A stretch of DNA of 64,000 bases from Coffea arabica. Its lineage: Eukaryota > Streptophyta > Magnoliopsida > Gentianales > Rubiaceae. The first letter of the stretch is position 1; every line of letters starts with the position of its first letter. The position numbers and the translations under genes were made by a program. Positions 24,768 to 34,826 of the stretch are shown piece by piece. The notes below the pieces were generated by a model. That model worked only from the letters and a program-made list of their open reading frames with translations, did not search any database and was not told the origin of the DNA. The stretch is taken from contig NC_092317.1 of assembly GCF_036785885.1 (NCBI RefSeq), forward strand, positions 746,501-810,500, given 5' to 3'.

Positions 24768-25827
24768 TTTGTAATTTTGGGTTAGAATCTTATCCTGAAC
24801 TTGAATTCTCGTGATTTGTCCGAGATAGCTGCGTGGGGTCGTAGCGCACTTCTCCGGTTTGGTCTGCCGGTTCGGATCTTAAATGTTCGAATCAGGGCAT
24901 GTTCCAGGTTATGAAAAAAGAAAAAAGAAGGTTTAATTGCAAATATTAACGTACGTTAAGGCTGAACATGAATGAATTTCTTCCGGACCCAGAAAACGCA
25001 CTAGAGCCGTTGTACTTACATATGAAATCAAACTTACCCTATTCTTTCTGATCTTAGGGTACGTTTGGTTCTACAGAATTAGAATTGAATTAGAATTGAA
25101 ATTCTATAGAATTGGAATTCTATGAATTGGAATTCCAAGTCATTTCAATTCTTTCGTTTGGGAAATGCATAGAATTGATACGGAATTTATTTGAAATTCC
25201 AAATTCTTTGTTTGTATGGGAGAAGAATTCATTAGGAATTAGAATTGTTTCCAACTAATATTTTCTTACATAAAAAATTTCTTTTTTTTACTATATAATA
25301 ATTTTTTAACATTTAGCTAATTGTTACTAAAGCTTTAAGGAAAAAACCAATTAGTACCTTTAATAATTTATTTTTTCTTGCATTTAACTAATTGTTAATA
25401 AAGCTTTAAAAGAAAAAAAATTAGTTCCTTTTTTGCAAAAATAAAAAATTCTTTTTTTAAAAAAAATTAAATTATATTAAATAAAAAATAATTGTATATT
25501 CTAACTTAAAAAGTAGTTAATATTTATCGAGTTAAAACCTTGATACGTTTTTAAAGTTAAGAACTTTAAATTTTAGAAAATCAAAAGCCTACTCTATGAT
25601 ATGAATTGGGAGGAAGGTCATAACTTGTACCTATTATAAATATTTGAGTTTTGTATCTTACAAGAAATTTCAATATAGGAATACAAGAAATAGAGGAATA
25701 CGCAAACAAAGTGTTTTTAGCCAAAAAAAAAAAAAGAGAAAGAAAAGCACAATTATACATTGCTACTATTTTTCAATAAATGGCCATTCTAATATGAAAT
25801 TAAGTTCGAATAAATTCCTATCAAATT

Positions 25828-27262
25828 TCAACTTCCATGATGGCCTTGTCTAATTTGATAGTCAATAAACATTGCTCGTGCTAAAGCATTCCTAAATTGT
25901 GTCCACTCGCTAGTTGGTTGTACTGTTCGAATTCGATTCTCGTTAACATCATTTACACCACCATCATTATTTGGACCATCATCTTCCATTCCATTTTCCT
26001 CATCTTCATCTTCCATTTCATCTTCATCATCAACCTCATGTTGTACTCTTCGCATCTCAGCATCAACTTCATCCAAGTAAGGGTCATTTGGTTGTTCTAC
26101 TCGAATAAGGTTATGAAGGATGGCACATGCATTAATTATCATGACATGAGTCTTAACATCAAAAAAAGATGCATCTCTCAAAATGGCCCACCGCTTCTTG
26201 AACAAACCAAATGTCCTTTCAATCACATTTCGAGCAATTGAATGTCGAAGGTTGAATAACTCTTTAAAATTTTGAGGCTTGCTCCCACTAGCAGACCACT
26301 CGCTAAGATGATATCTAACTCCCCTATATGGAGCTAAGAAACCGGAGCTATTTGCATAACCCGCATCAACAAGAAAGTACTTGCCTGTAATGTTAGACAA
26401 CAAATTATTACTCATTTATAGTTAAAAGAAAAAAAAACACTTGATATCTAATTGTCACATACCCTTGGGAACAATTAATGGATCTGATCTAACTAACGCA
26501 TCCCGTAGAACTCTACCATCTGCTGCAGAACCTTCCCATCCAGGCAATACATATGTAAATCTCATGTCACGGGAGCATACACCTAAAACATTTGTTGCTA
26601 TCTCATTCTTCCTATTCCTATATCTTCCTTGATCTCTAAGAAGAACATGTACTTTAACATAAGTACCGTCTAACGCTCCAAGAGAATCCTGTATTATAAA
26701 CAAAATATCATAAGTTGATGAATCTTGTAAATATTATCTTCATTAATAAACATCAAAAAATATTGATTACCTGAAACCATTCCCACTTTTCATGCTCGTA
26801 ACCTTCCATTTCCGATTCAGGCTGGATAAGATAGTGTCTCCCCAATTTTATGATAGCACGTAGAACTATATTAAAGTATCGACTAACTGTCTCACCTGAT
26901 CTTATGAAATTAAAATTGACAGTGCGATTCTTAAAATTATGAGCAAGAACATAGAGAAACATTGCAATTGCCTCTTCAACAGTAATATTTCTAGTATCCA
27001 TCAACCCACAATGCTCTCTTAAATTTGTACATAAAACAGTAAAACAATGTTTATTGAGTCTAAGTTGCTCTACACAAACTCTATTGTTTCCATAGTAAAG
27101 ACGCCTTAGATATATTTCACGTGCTACTTTAAAGTCCAAGTAAGGCTCCTTTACTATATGTTTCTCATGCCACCAAACTACTAATGTAGCTATTGTTACC
27201 ATATAATTTGCAACTACCACTTTTCTCTTTTTTGCTTTTTGCTCGTCTCCTTCTTTATCCAT
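25828..27262 (-). CDS. PIF/Harbinger-type DDE transposase, apparently intact
   Basis: On the - strand three exons, 27262-26771, 26688-26463 and 26384-25828, join in frame to 424 residues. Residues 1-160 form a helical N-terminal region rich in aromatic and basic residues, starting MDKEGDEQ with a KKRKVVV basic run. The catalytic core of the DDE_Tnp_4 / HARBI1-like fold follows: Asp171 in [17 protein letters not shown], Asp246 in YFLVDAGYANSSGFLAPYRG and Glu295 in RNVIERTFGLFKKRW. The Asp246-Glu295 spacing of 48 residues is usual for the family. The C-terminus is highly acidic (EDEMEDEDEENG). No internal stop or frameshift was found. Family members cut at 3-bp TWA-like sites, usually with a Myb/SANT-like partner protein; no such partner gene is visible here. 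The ATG at 27262 matches the start used in copy A. Confidence 0.9.
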
Positions 27263-27350
27263 GTCAATATCCAATTCTGCAATTCAAAATCATGACAACA
27301 ATAAGAAAAGGTAAGTCAAAAGACCAAATCATGCCAAACTAGCTATTAAT

Positions 27351-28180
27351 TCAAAAGACCAAATTAGCTATTGGAAAACTCGTACATGATGTATTAGGAT
27401 CAAAGCGCAAAGTTTTAGGTATCTGCCCGCTCTTATAAGGCCACGTTCTTGCACAATCTATCTCCAGCAAGCCTGTAAAACCAAGGGCATAATTAGATGT
27501 CACAATGGTGATTAAAATGAGACCCAAGTGATTCACAGTAACTAAACCAGCTTCTGGATACTCGGCTTCTAGTCTAGAATTCGGATGATGCCATAACTCA
27601 AGATTCACACCTCAGTTTGACAAGAAAAATGAAAAGTCTGGCACCCATTTTAAAACTCTACAACTAGCACCTCCAACAATCAACATTGTCCCATCAATTT
27701 CTATCATTTCTACAAACTCTGTAATGGATTAACTTGATTTGATTATCTTTATCACATACAGAAGTTAAAGAATCTAATCTGGTCGTTCAGTAATATAACA
27801 ACACATGAACCAACTACTAGCAGATATACTAAAGCTATAACAAGAAGAATAAGCGCTTCAAATTTTCATTGACCAGAGTACTAACACTTTCTCAAGCCAG
27901 AATAATATGTTAAGCAAGAGCATCAAAAACTGCACTAGAAGGCTTACCAGCAGATTTGTTTTGAGAAAGGAATTTCTCGACCACACCTTCATTCTGGGAA
28001 CAGTTAAACTGTTCCATCATAAAACGAAAAAGTATACTAATTAGTTGTACATCTTTACCCAGACACAAGATACAAGGCATTGTAATTTACTGAGAAATAC
28101 GGGAATATGCACCTGCAAGTGCTGTACACAAGAGATCCACCTACTTTGAGCAATCTGAAACCGTTGGATAGAAGTTGAAG
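27351..28180 (-). pseudogene. captured 3' exons of a NOP2/SUN-type RNA (cytosine-5) methyltransferase gene
   Basis: Three exons are readable on the - strand. Exon 28180-28113 encodes LQLLSNGFRLLKVGGSLVYS then TC, the NOL1/NOP2/SUN motif containing a catalytic cysteine. Exon 28008-27948 encodes QNEGVVEKFLSQNKSA, normally preceded by SLTVA; joining to the previous exon puts SLTV in a frame one base away from QNEG, so one base appears lost. Exon 27472-27351 encodes GLLEIDCARTWPYKSGQIPK then TLRFDPNTS and stops after IANLVF. This order matches the C-terminus of plant NSUN proteins. The rest of the enzyme, including the SAM-binding part, was not found. The fragment lies inside Harbinger copy B, in the same orientation as the transposase. 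Confidence 0.75.
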
Positions 28181-31100
28181 CTGAAACATATAGACAAGAG
28201 TAACGTGATGACCATATGGAATTATAAGATCCTTAGGATGGACAGAAGTTGAAATTGCAACTTATTGACAAGTAGCCCATATAAAATCAAGATATTGACC
28301 ATGGAACATAATTTTTTTCTCCATACAATGTATAAAAAACAGCTATTCAGTGGGATAATAGACAGAGAAGAGCATCTGACATCTCTTTGGAAGGTATCAA
28401 AAGCTGCCTAAAGCCCCTTTTGTCAATCCCTTTTTCTCTAGCAGCAATAGCTGTCCGAAGATGCAGGAATTAGATGATTTCTGCAGAGTGCTCTCTGATC
28501 AATGGGGTACTCTGGACATAAGTACACTATCACCAAGAGTACCAATGGTGGAAGATGTGGAATGCAGTGAAAAACATACTAGAGCGACAGTGAAAAACCC
28601 ACTTAATTTTTTAAAGTGATTATTATATTAATTTTTACAGTTAAGATAAACTGAACTTTGTTGTATAACCATCTACTGCAAACTTTTCCATACCTCAGAG
28701 AACTCTGTCCCAGGGATTTTCAATTGATTCATTCTTTACAGTCATAACTAAGCCTTCCAATCTGAAAAGGTTGTCATTAGTATCCCTGGGCAACAACCTA
28801 GTACGTATCAATCTTAGGAGCATGGCTTTGAGATCCCAAATTCCTCCAGATTTCATTCTAATTCTATCATTTCACACCCAAAATTTTTATGTCCAAATCG
28901 ATTAAAATATTTTATAACTTTAAAAAAATCCCCTGAAAATCATTTTTCATATGGGGTTCCACGTCTTTTTGTTGTAGTGCATTCCCGAGCAATTGTTGCA
29001 TCCGTGAGGCAAAAATATCATCTAAAACCTGCAAATCCGAATCTTTGTTGTCATGGTAGTATTTATCATATTACTGGATCTTATTAGACTCTCATCTTTA
29101 CTTCCATAAATCAAGGTCAAATCAGTTGGAAACCATTCAATTACTGGAATAAAAATTGTGAAATTTCTCCTCAAAACAACAAAGAAAATCATCACAACCA
29201 CTCTAATGTGAAACACTGACGATTTGGCCAGCAAAAGTATAACTCGAGCCAAGTTACCAAGTCAGCCTGCATTTTTCACTACCTTGCAAACATCTATAAC
29301 TATTTCAAGGATGAAAGACTTGCATCACATAGAAGATTCAAAGGATGATCAGATTATCCCTCTTTCCTTCTTAACACTCAACTTCGTATAGGGTGAATTT
29401 CAGTTAAAAACGTCATGCTTTTAATCTTTTAAACATTTGCAAATAATGGCTACTGCTTAAAGTGACTATCTGAATCCTGGAAGAATTAGCTCAACTTACT
29501 CGGAGCAGTCTTGCGATTGGTAAGGGATAGCTGGAGAAGCAAAAAGCGATGCCGGAGACGGTGGTGGAAGAGGCAAAATGTTAGGGTGGAGGTGAAGGCG
29601 ATGACGCAGAGCAGAAGCAGTTGCGGTTGAGGAAAAGTGATCGAGAGAGAGGGCTGCTTACCTAGTTGACCCGATTTTAATTTTTTACCCACAAGATCCG
29701 CGTGTAGACCCGTTTCGCAGGGTTTAGTTGTGGAATTGGAATTAGAATTCTTTTGGTCCAATAAAGAATTCAAATCATGGAATTGGACCCCTATAGAATT
29801 CAGATTCAATTCTAATTCTTTGACGGAAGCAGTATCCAAACAACAGATTTGGAATTGGGGCCCCAATTCCAATTCTAAATCTCAATTCCATGGGAAACCA
29901 AACATACCCTTAGAAGAATCGAAGTGGAAATGGTGGGGAAGACTCTTGGATTTCTCTCAGCTTTTGCAAGCGCTTTTAAACTTGAAGCCCAAAGCCATGA
30001 GCCCATTACTCTCACCTGAGGAATGCAGTACTGCTTGTTAACGGCGCCTTGTAAAAAATGACGTCTGCTAAGCCACCAACATATCCACGCCAGTACTTCT
30101 TTGGTTGCATCCATTTTACGTGAGAAGAGGTCCGTCCTCTTTTGTTTCTAGACTCCTGCTGACATCATCATCGCCATCGTCTGATCCCCAAAAGCCAGCA
30201 CCGCCACGTTTTTATCCCCTTCGGCTTCAGACAGTCGCTCTGTGCGACCCGCTAATATCAGCATCCCATTTTATAAATGCACTTTTTAGAAAAAGAAAAA
30301 AAAAAACAGTAGATCGCATCAATTTGATTTCGCTCCAACCCTAACACGAACCTTCCGGTTACTGAAAACGAAACTCGTATTTCACAAGTTCAAATCTCGA
30401 TGTTGATACTTAAGTTTGTATTGCGAAAAATTAAAGACCTTTCTAATTTTCGCATTTGCGAACATGTTGATACGTTGATTTAAACGCTTAAAATTAATTC
30501 TAAAGTATTGGAGAAAAGTTTTCAATAAAACCAAGAGAAAGCTCTCATTATTATTTGCTGAAATTTGTCTATCTAACTATTATTACAAGGTTATTTATAA
30601 TCAAAATAGCTAAACTAGTCTAAATTCGGATCAAACGTGAATTACATCACTTATTCCATTAAAATTACTAATCTAATGGTCCAAATAACTTATACAGCTA
30701 GCCATTTATTTCTAATAACCAACAATTAAGTAACTAAATAAAATATCCTAATTAATAGAACGACAATTAGAAAGAAAAAACCCTAAAAGTTAGTTATTTG
30801 AATCGAATCCGTGAAGGGATTGTGGGCAGAGATTGAACTAAGAAAATTGAAATGAAACGCGCTGCGACCCAATCTATGGGGCGGATCTATTAAGTCCCTT
30901 CTTCTTCAGCTTGGATCAACATGCAATGCTCAACCTCCTTCTATGTATTTGTAAGGTCCAAATTAATATTGAACGGAATGTTGATACTTGAATCGTTTGG
31001 CCCTTCGACAGCTTGCACTTCATCATCAAACCCCATTCGAGAATTGTTCAGTCTTAAACCAACTTGCATTTTCACAATGTCAAATTGATTGCTTTACTAT

Positions 31101-31384
31101 TTTTATCCCAAGGAATGCGCGAAACAAAAAAAGAAGAAGAAGAAAGAGTTAACAATTATGGCTTTACTGGCCTCTTTTTTATTTTTCTCAATAAAAAATA
31201 TTAAAGATTAATATTTTATACGCTGCTAGCAAAATTGGATAGACGTTGCATGGTAAAATTTAAATTTTAAGTAATGTTTATGTATCCAAATTCGCTATCG
31301 TCAACAACACCTGTAAGCGAGATTAATTATCGTCCCCAATTTTTACTCACCAATTTGTGGTACCAAGCCATGCTACATCAGCAG

Positions 31385-31475
31385 ACGCGGTAGCAGAGCA
31401 CCGGGGTCGTTGCCCGCCAGGTAAGCCGTCAAGCTCTGTTTAGACAGAACGGTGAGAGGGTTCGAGTCCGGCCAA
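31385..31475 (+). repeat. tRNA-like segment, possible SINE head
   Basis: GCGGTAGCAGAGCACCGGGG and, about 60 bp later, GGGTTCGAGTCCGGCC resemble the A-box/B-box spacing of a tRNA or tRNA-derived SINE. I could not fold a convincing cloverleaf and there is no poly-A tail or clear target duplication. Confidence 0.25.
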
Positions 31476-31976
31476 TAATTTTCTCCTCAATTGTTTCTTG
31501 GCAGGTTTATTATGGTAATTATCATCCATACTTCCACTCTATCCTAATCTAACTACAAGGAGACTCAATTAGACCTACGGAGACAGAATCACCACCAGAC
31601 CAGACGAGTACACTAAGCATCCGTTTGAATTTTTTCGAAGAACCACATAATGTGTGAATTTATTATGATACTCGAGCACGTGAATTTGAGTGAAATTAAT
31701 GTGTCCTTAGGCCAAAAATATATAGTAGTAATAATAATAATAATTGCTACTAACCAAATAGTACTACGTGAGTAGATGCTAAGGATTTATAGCGAGATGT
31801 GTCTGGTATTAGCATTGAATTGGCTTGCATTTAGATTTTGGTGCTCAATGAAAGCTGATGTAGCGAACCTATCCACTTTTCCCTACAAAGCCTTGATTGA
31901 TTAATCGAATTCATCCGAATGGCCGCTGGTATCATCACTTGCCGGGATTTTACCATTTGTAGTTGTTCTAGTCTTG

Positions 31977-31980
<4 letters not shown>

Positions 31981-32010
<30 letters not shown>
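31981..32010. repeat. (GA)n microsatellite
   Basis: Fifteen GA units, intergenic, about 940 bp upstream of the trihelix start codon. Confidence 0.95.
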
Positions 32011-32017
<7 letters not shown>

Positions 32018-32823
32018 CCCTTTGGCTTCCAAGTATTCTCCACAGACAGCTTCCACCAACCAAGAACAACTCTGTCCTGTAAAACGGACACAAAGATGAA
32101 GAAGCAAAGTCCAGTTGGTGAAAGAAAAAGAGAAGCGTATTAGTAGTAGTAGTACTTAAGTGCCTGCAACCGATTAACGTCGTGCCTGCCTTCAGAAAAA
32201 AGAAAAAGAAAGGAAAAAAGGAAAAAAATCAGAAATGGCAGAGGGAGGATAGCGATAAGCAGACAAAAACAGGGAAAAGGTCCACCAAGCCAGCCGGCAG
32301 TAGTAGTTGCCAAGACTAAGAGAGGAGGCGAAGGGCTCTAGTGGTCGTCGTAGTAGTAATAATAGTACGACTATGATGGCGCTGGCTGTGGAGGAGACTG
32401 ATGAGGCATCATTTCATCACGCCGATGACCGATTTCCCAGTAACCAACCCAATAACATCCGAACAAGTATTCGGACCATCCCCTTTTTCTCGCTCCACGT
32501 GTCCCACCCCCTTCCTTCATTCATTTTACCGACGCCGTCACCCACCTCCCCTTCCAACTCGTTCTTTTCCGTCAACCGATAAAATCCCAAAACACTTAAA
32601 AAAAAAAAAAAAAGAAGCCCAATTTGCGTGCTTGCAATTTTTTTGCTTCCCCCGTTCCCGGTCATCTTTTCCTGCAATTTTTAACCTACTCCTACATCCG
32701 TTGCAAAGTCGTCAGCCTTAAAATAACGCCCCCCCTCCCCGGTCATTAATTTCCGCCGGTCAACCTCTCTCTAAAACCTACAATAAGCCCTAAATAACCA
32801 AACCCCCTCTTTCTCCTTTCCGT

Positions 32824-32917
32824 TCTCTCTCTCTCTCTCTCTCGCACAGTCACGCACTAGTTCCCCTCCCTCTGACTCCTTCGCCCACACACACACACTC
32901 TCTCTCTCTCTCTCTCC
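32824..32917 (+). promoter_or_regulatory. pyrimidine-rich leader of the trihelix gene
   Basis: Two (CT)n/(TC)n runs (32824-32842 and 32899-32916) with an (AC)n run between them lie within 130 bp upstream of the ATG at 32950. CT-rich stretches at this position are common in plant core promoters and 5' UTRs. The transcription start is not determined. Confidence 0.4.
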
Positions 32918-32949
32918 CTCTAGATCGCTGCGAGATTTCGACCTCCGGC

Positions 32950-34137
32950 ATGGAAGACGACGAAGAAACTCAGTCACATCCATCGGGAGGTACCGGATCT
33001 CCGGTGTCACCGCGTCCCAACGGCAGGATAACGGTGACGGTGGCTGCTGTTCCGCCTTCTCAGAACACGCTAACTCTGGCGTTACCCATACAACATCATC
33101 AGCAGCAGACGAGGCCTACTGGAAATAGTGGAGGTGGTGGGAGGGAGGATTGCTGGAGCGAAGGGGCCACCGGGGTGCTAATTGACGCCTGGGGAGAAAG
33201 GTATCTAGAGCTCAGCCGGGGGAATCTTAAGCAGAAGCACTGGAAGGATGTCGCCGATATCGTCAGCAGCCGCGAAGACTACACCAAAGCCCCTAAAACT
33301 GATATTCAGTGTAAGAACCGGATTGATACCGTCAAGAAGAAGTACAAGCTGGAGAAGGCCAAGATCGCCGCCGGTGGTGGCCCCAGTAAGTGGCCCTTCT
33401 TTGAGAGGCTTGATCAGCTTATTGGACCTTCTGCTAAGCTTAACTCCTCCGTACTGGCTTCCGGGGGTGGCGCGGGGGCAGGGCCGTCCTACTCCGGAAG
33501 CCAAAGGGTAGTTCCTATGGGAATCCCGATGGGAGTTAGATCAGCTCCTCAGCTGAGGCAGCAGCAAGAGAAATTTCCACAACAGCACCTTCAGAAGCAG
33601 AAGCAGCAGTTCCGGAAACGGCCTCCCCCTCCTCCTGCGGTGGATTCGGATGAGGAGTCCGAGCCCGATGGTTCGCCTGACTCGGCTGATGATTTTCCAC
33701 CTGCAACGTACGAAAGGAAGAGGCCGAGGAATCAGCGGGAGCCGATGAATTTGGGAGGAGGAGTAAAGCCTGCTGGGCCTGGAACGAACAGGGGGAGAGA
33801 GGGAGGTGCAGATAAAGCAAGTGTTGTTGTGGGGAAGAATTGGGGGAATTCAGTGAGGGAGCTGACTCGAGCTATACTTAAATTTGGGGAAGCTTACGAG
33901 CAAGCTGAGAGCTCGAAGCTGCAGCAGCTGGTGGACATGGAAAAGCAGAGGATGAAGTTTGCCAAAGAGCTGGAATTGCAGAGAATGCAGTTCTTCATGA
34001 AAACGCAATTGGAGCTCTCACAGCTCAAGACCAGTAGTAGTAGGAGAGTTGGGAACAATAACCACCACCATCACAGCAGTAATAACATCAATGCCACCAC
34101 CCACACTAACAACCACCATAGTGATAGCAGTAACTAG
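32950..34137 (+). CDS. trihelix transcription factor, SIP1 clade (ASR3/ENAP/ASIL-like)
   Basis: A single uninterrupted frame of 395 residues; no intron is needed. After a low-complexity leader the trihelix domain starts at Trp69 ([20 protein letters not shown]), with the second helix at [17 protein letters not shown] and the third at [20 protein letters not shown], then [13 protein letters not shown] at about 147-159. The C-terminal 50 or so residues before the tail form the coiled-coil block typical of this clade: [36 protein letters not shown]. The centre has Gln-rich and acidic runs ([14 protein letters not shown]) and a basic [10 protein letters not shown] segment that could be a nuclear localisation signal. 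The extreme C-terminus is Asn/His/Thr-rich. Family members bind GT-type elements and act mainly as repressors, some with histone-modifying complexes. The exact orthologue is not resolved. Confidence 0.9.
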   Translation: MEDDEETQSHPSGGTGSPVSPRPNGRITVTVAAVPPSQNTLTLALPIQHHQQQTRPTGNSGGGGREDCWSEGATGVLIDAWGERYLELSRGNLKQKHWKDVADIVSSREDYTKAPKTDIQCKNRIDTVKKKYKLEKAKIAAGGGPSKWPFFERLDQLIGPSAKLNSSVLASGGGAGAGPSYSGSQRVVPMGIPMGVRSAPQLRQQQEKFPQQHLQKQKQQFRKRPPPPPAVDSDEESEPDGSPDSADDFPPATYERKRPRNQREPMNLGGGVKPAGPGTNRGREGGADKASVVVGKNWGNSVRELTRAILKFGEAYEQAESSKLQQLVDMEKQRMKFAKELELQRMQFFMKTQLELSQLKTSSSRRVGNNNHHHHSSNNINATTHTNNHHSDSSN

Positions 34138-34699
34138 AAGAATATATAACTTAGATTTACTCAAGTTAGATTGGGTTGAATCTCCGGGTGAAGCACCCAT
34201 GTTGTTGAATAGAAATTTGTGTCTGTATCAAGGCAATTGCTAGTTTCCATCCTCATTTCTTTCTTTCCTCTGTGTAACCAGTTTCAAGAATTCACTCTAT
34301 GATACAGCACAATGCTCCATTACACAAGTTATTAAATGCCCAACTGAAGATTCATCAATCGCTTTTCTTTCCTGCATTTGCCAGCTCAAAAAAAATGCAT
34401 TTCGTGTTTCTGAACGGTCATTGCAATGAACATATGGGGTAAATTAGAAAAAACATTCTGTCGATCTTTTCTTTTAACATATGAGAGATTAGCCTTCTTA
34501 GCAACTAGTTCAATCATGCCAGATGTATACAGTTAGGAAGGCCGCCTCCGGTAACATTTGCAAGTTCATCTAACCTGGGACTAGAACTACTCATTGCAAC
34601 AGATGGGCTTTTATCCAGTACATACCTTTCTTCCCTGCTAGGGGAAGCTATTCATATCCGTGACTCTCACATTCTTCAACTCGAGTACTAGTTGTACAA

Positions 34700-34826
34700 C
34701 CTCTGCGAGCGCATCTTAGAAGTCCATAGTTTCTTCCCAAAGCAATGGTTCAGCAGTCCTCATTTCGATGGAAAAGCTTTTTACTAAAATGGTTCAGCAG
34801 TCCTCTGCGAGCACATCTTAGAAGCG
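34700..34826. repeat. two interleaved direct duplications
   Basis: CCTCTGCGAGC(G/A)CATCTTAGAAG occurs near 34700 and again near 34803. AATGGTTCAGCAGTCCT occurs near 34744 and 34789. The second copies are fused to each other, as expected from template switching during repair. Confidence 0.6.

Larger units (their letters stand above)
21197..24940 (+). mobile_element. tRNA-related SINE split by a Harbinger insertion
   Basis: The 16-bp sequence AAGAAGGTTTAATTGC occurs at 21197-21212 and again at 24925-24940, exactly bracketing a SINE body cut in two by Harbinger copy A. The left part, 21213-21257, contains a pol III A-box-like segment (TGATCCAGCGATAAGCGG). The right part, 24768-24924, contains B-box-like text (GGTTAGAATC, GGTTCGGATC) and ends in an A-rich tail (ATGAAAAAAGAAAAA). 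Without the insertion the SINE is about 200 bp. The TSD length and A-rich tail fit LINE-mediated retroposition. Confidence 0.75.
25057..29909 (-). mobile_element. PIF/Harbinger element copy B with intact transposase and captured gene fragment, TSD TTA
   Basis: The element lies in reverse orientation to copy A. Its ends are GGGTACGTTTGG (25057) and CCAAACATACCC (to 29909), flanked by TTA at 25054-25056 and 29910-29912. The 5' terminal region on the - strand (about 29500-29909) matches 21258-21690 of copy A and ends at a good splice donor (CTCCGA then GTAAGT, at about 29499). The transposase occupies 25828-27262. Between them, about 27.3-29.5 kb, lie exons of a NOP2/SUN methyltransferase gene in the sense orientation. 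Size is 4.85 kb. The elements are separated by only about 290 bp. Confidence 0.9.
29913..32949. other. intergenic region and trihelix promoter
   Basis: No gene is supported. The region has AT-rich DNA (30360-30780), a tRNA-like B-box segment near 31455 (GGTTCGAGTCCGGCC), a (GA)n tract (31981-32010) and the pyrimidine-rich leader of the trihelix gene. ORFs at 32307-32721 overlap the leader and look like low-complexity artefacts. Confidence 0.45.

Noticed and set aside
29486-29872. 128-codon - strand ORF at the 5' end of Harbinger copy B
   Set aside because: It covers the terminal repeat region with AATTGGAATTC motifs, and the matching part of copy A does not keep the same frame. It is most likely a non-coding leader.
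33205-33820. Antisense and alternate-frame ORFs over the trihelix gene (87-99 codons)
   Set aside because: They mirror the GC-richer coding sequence. The + strand frame with the trihelix domain explains the region.
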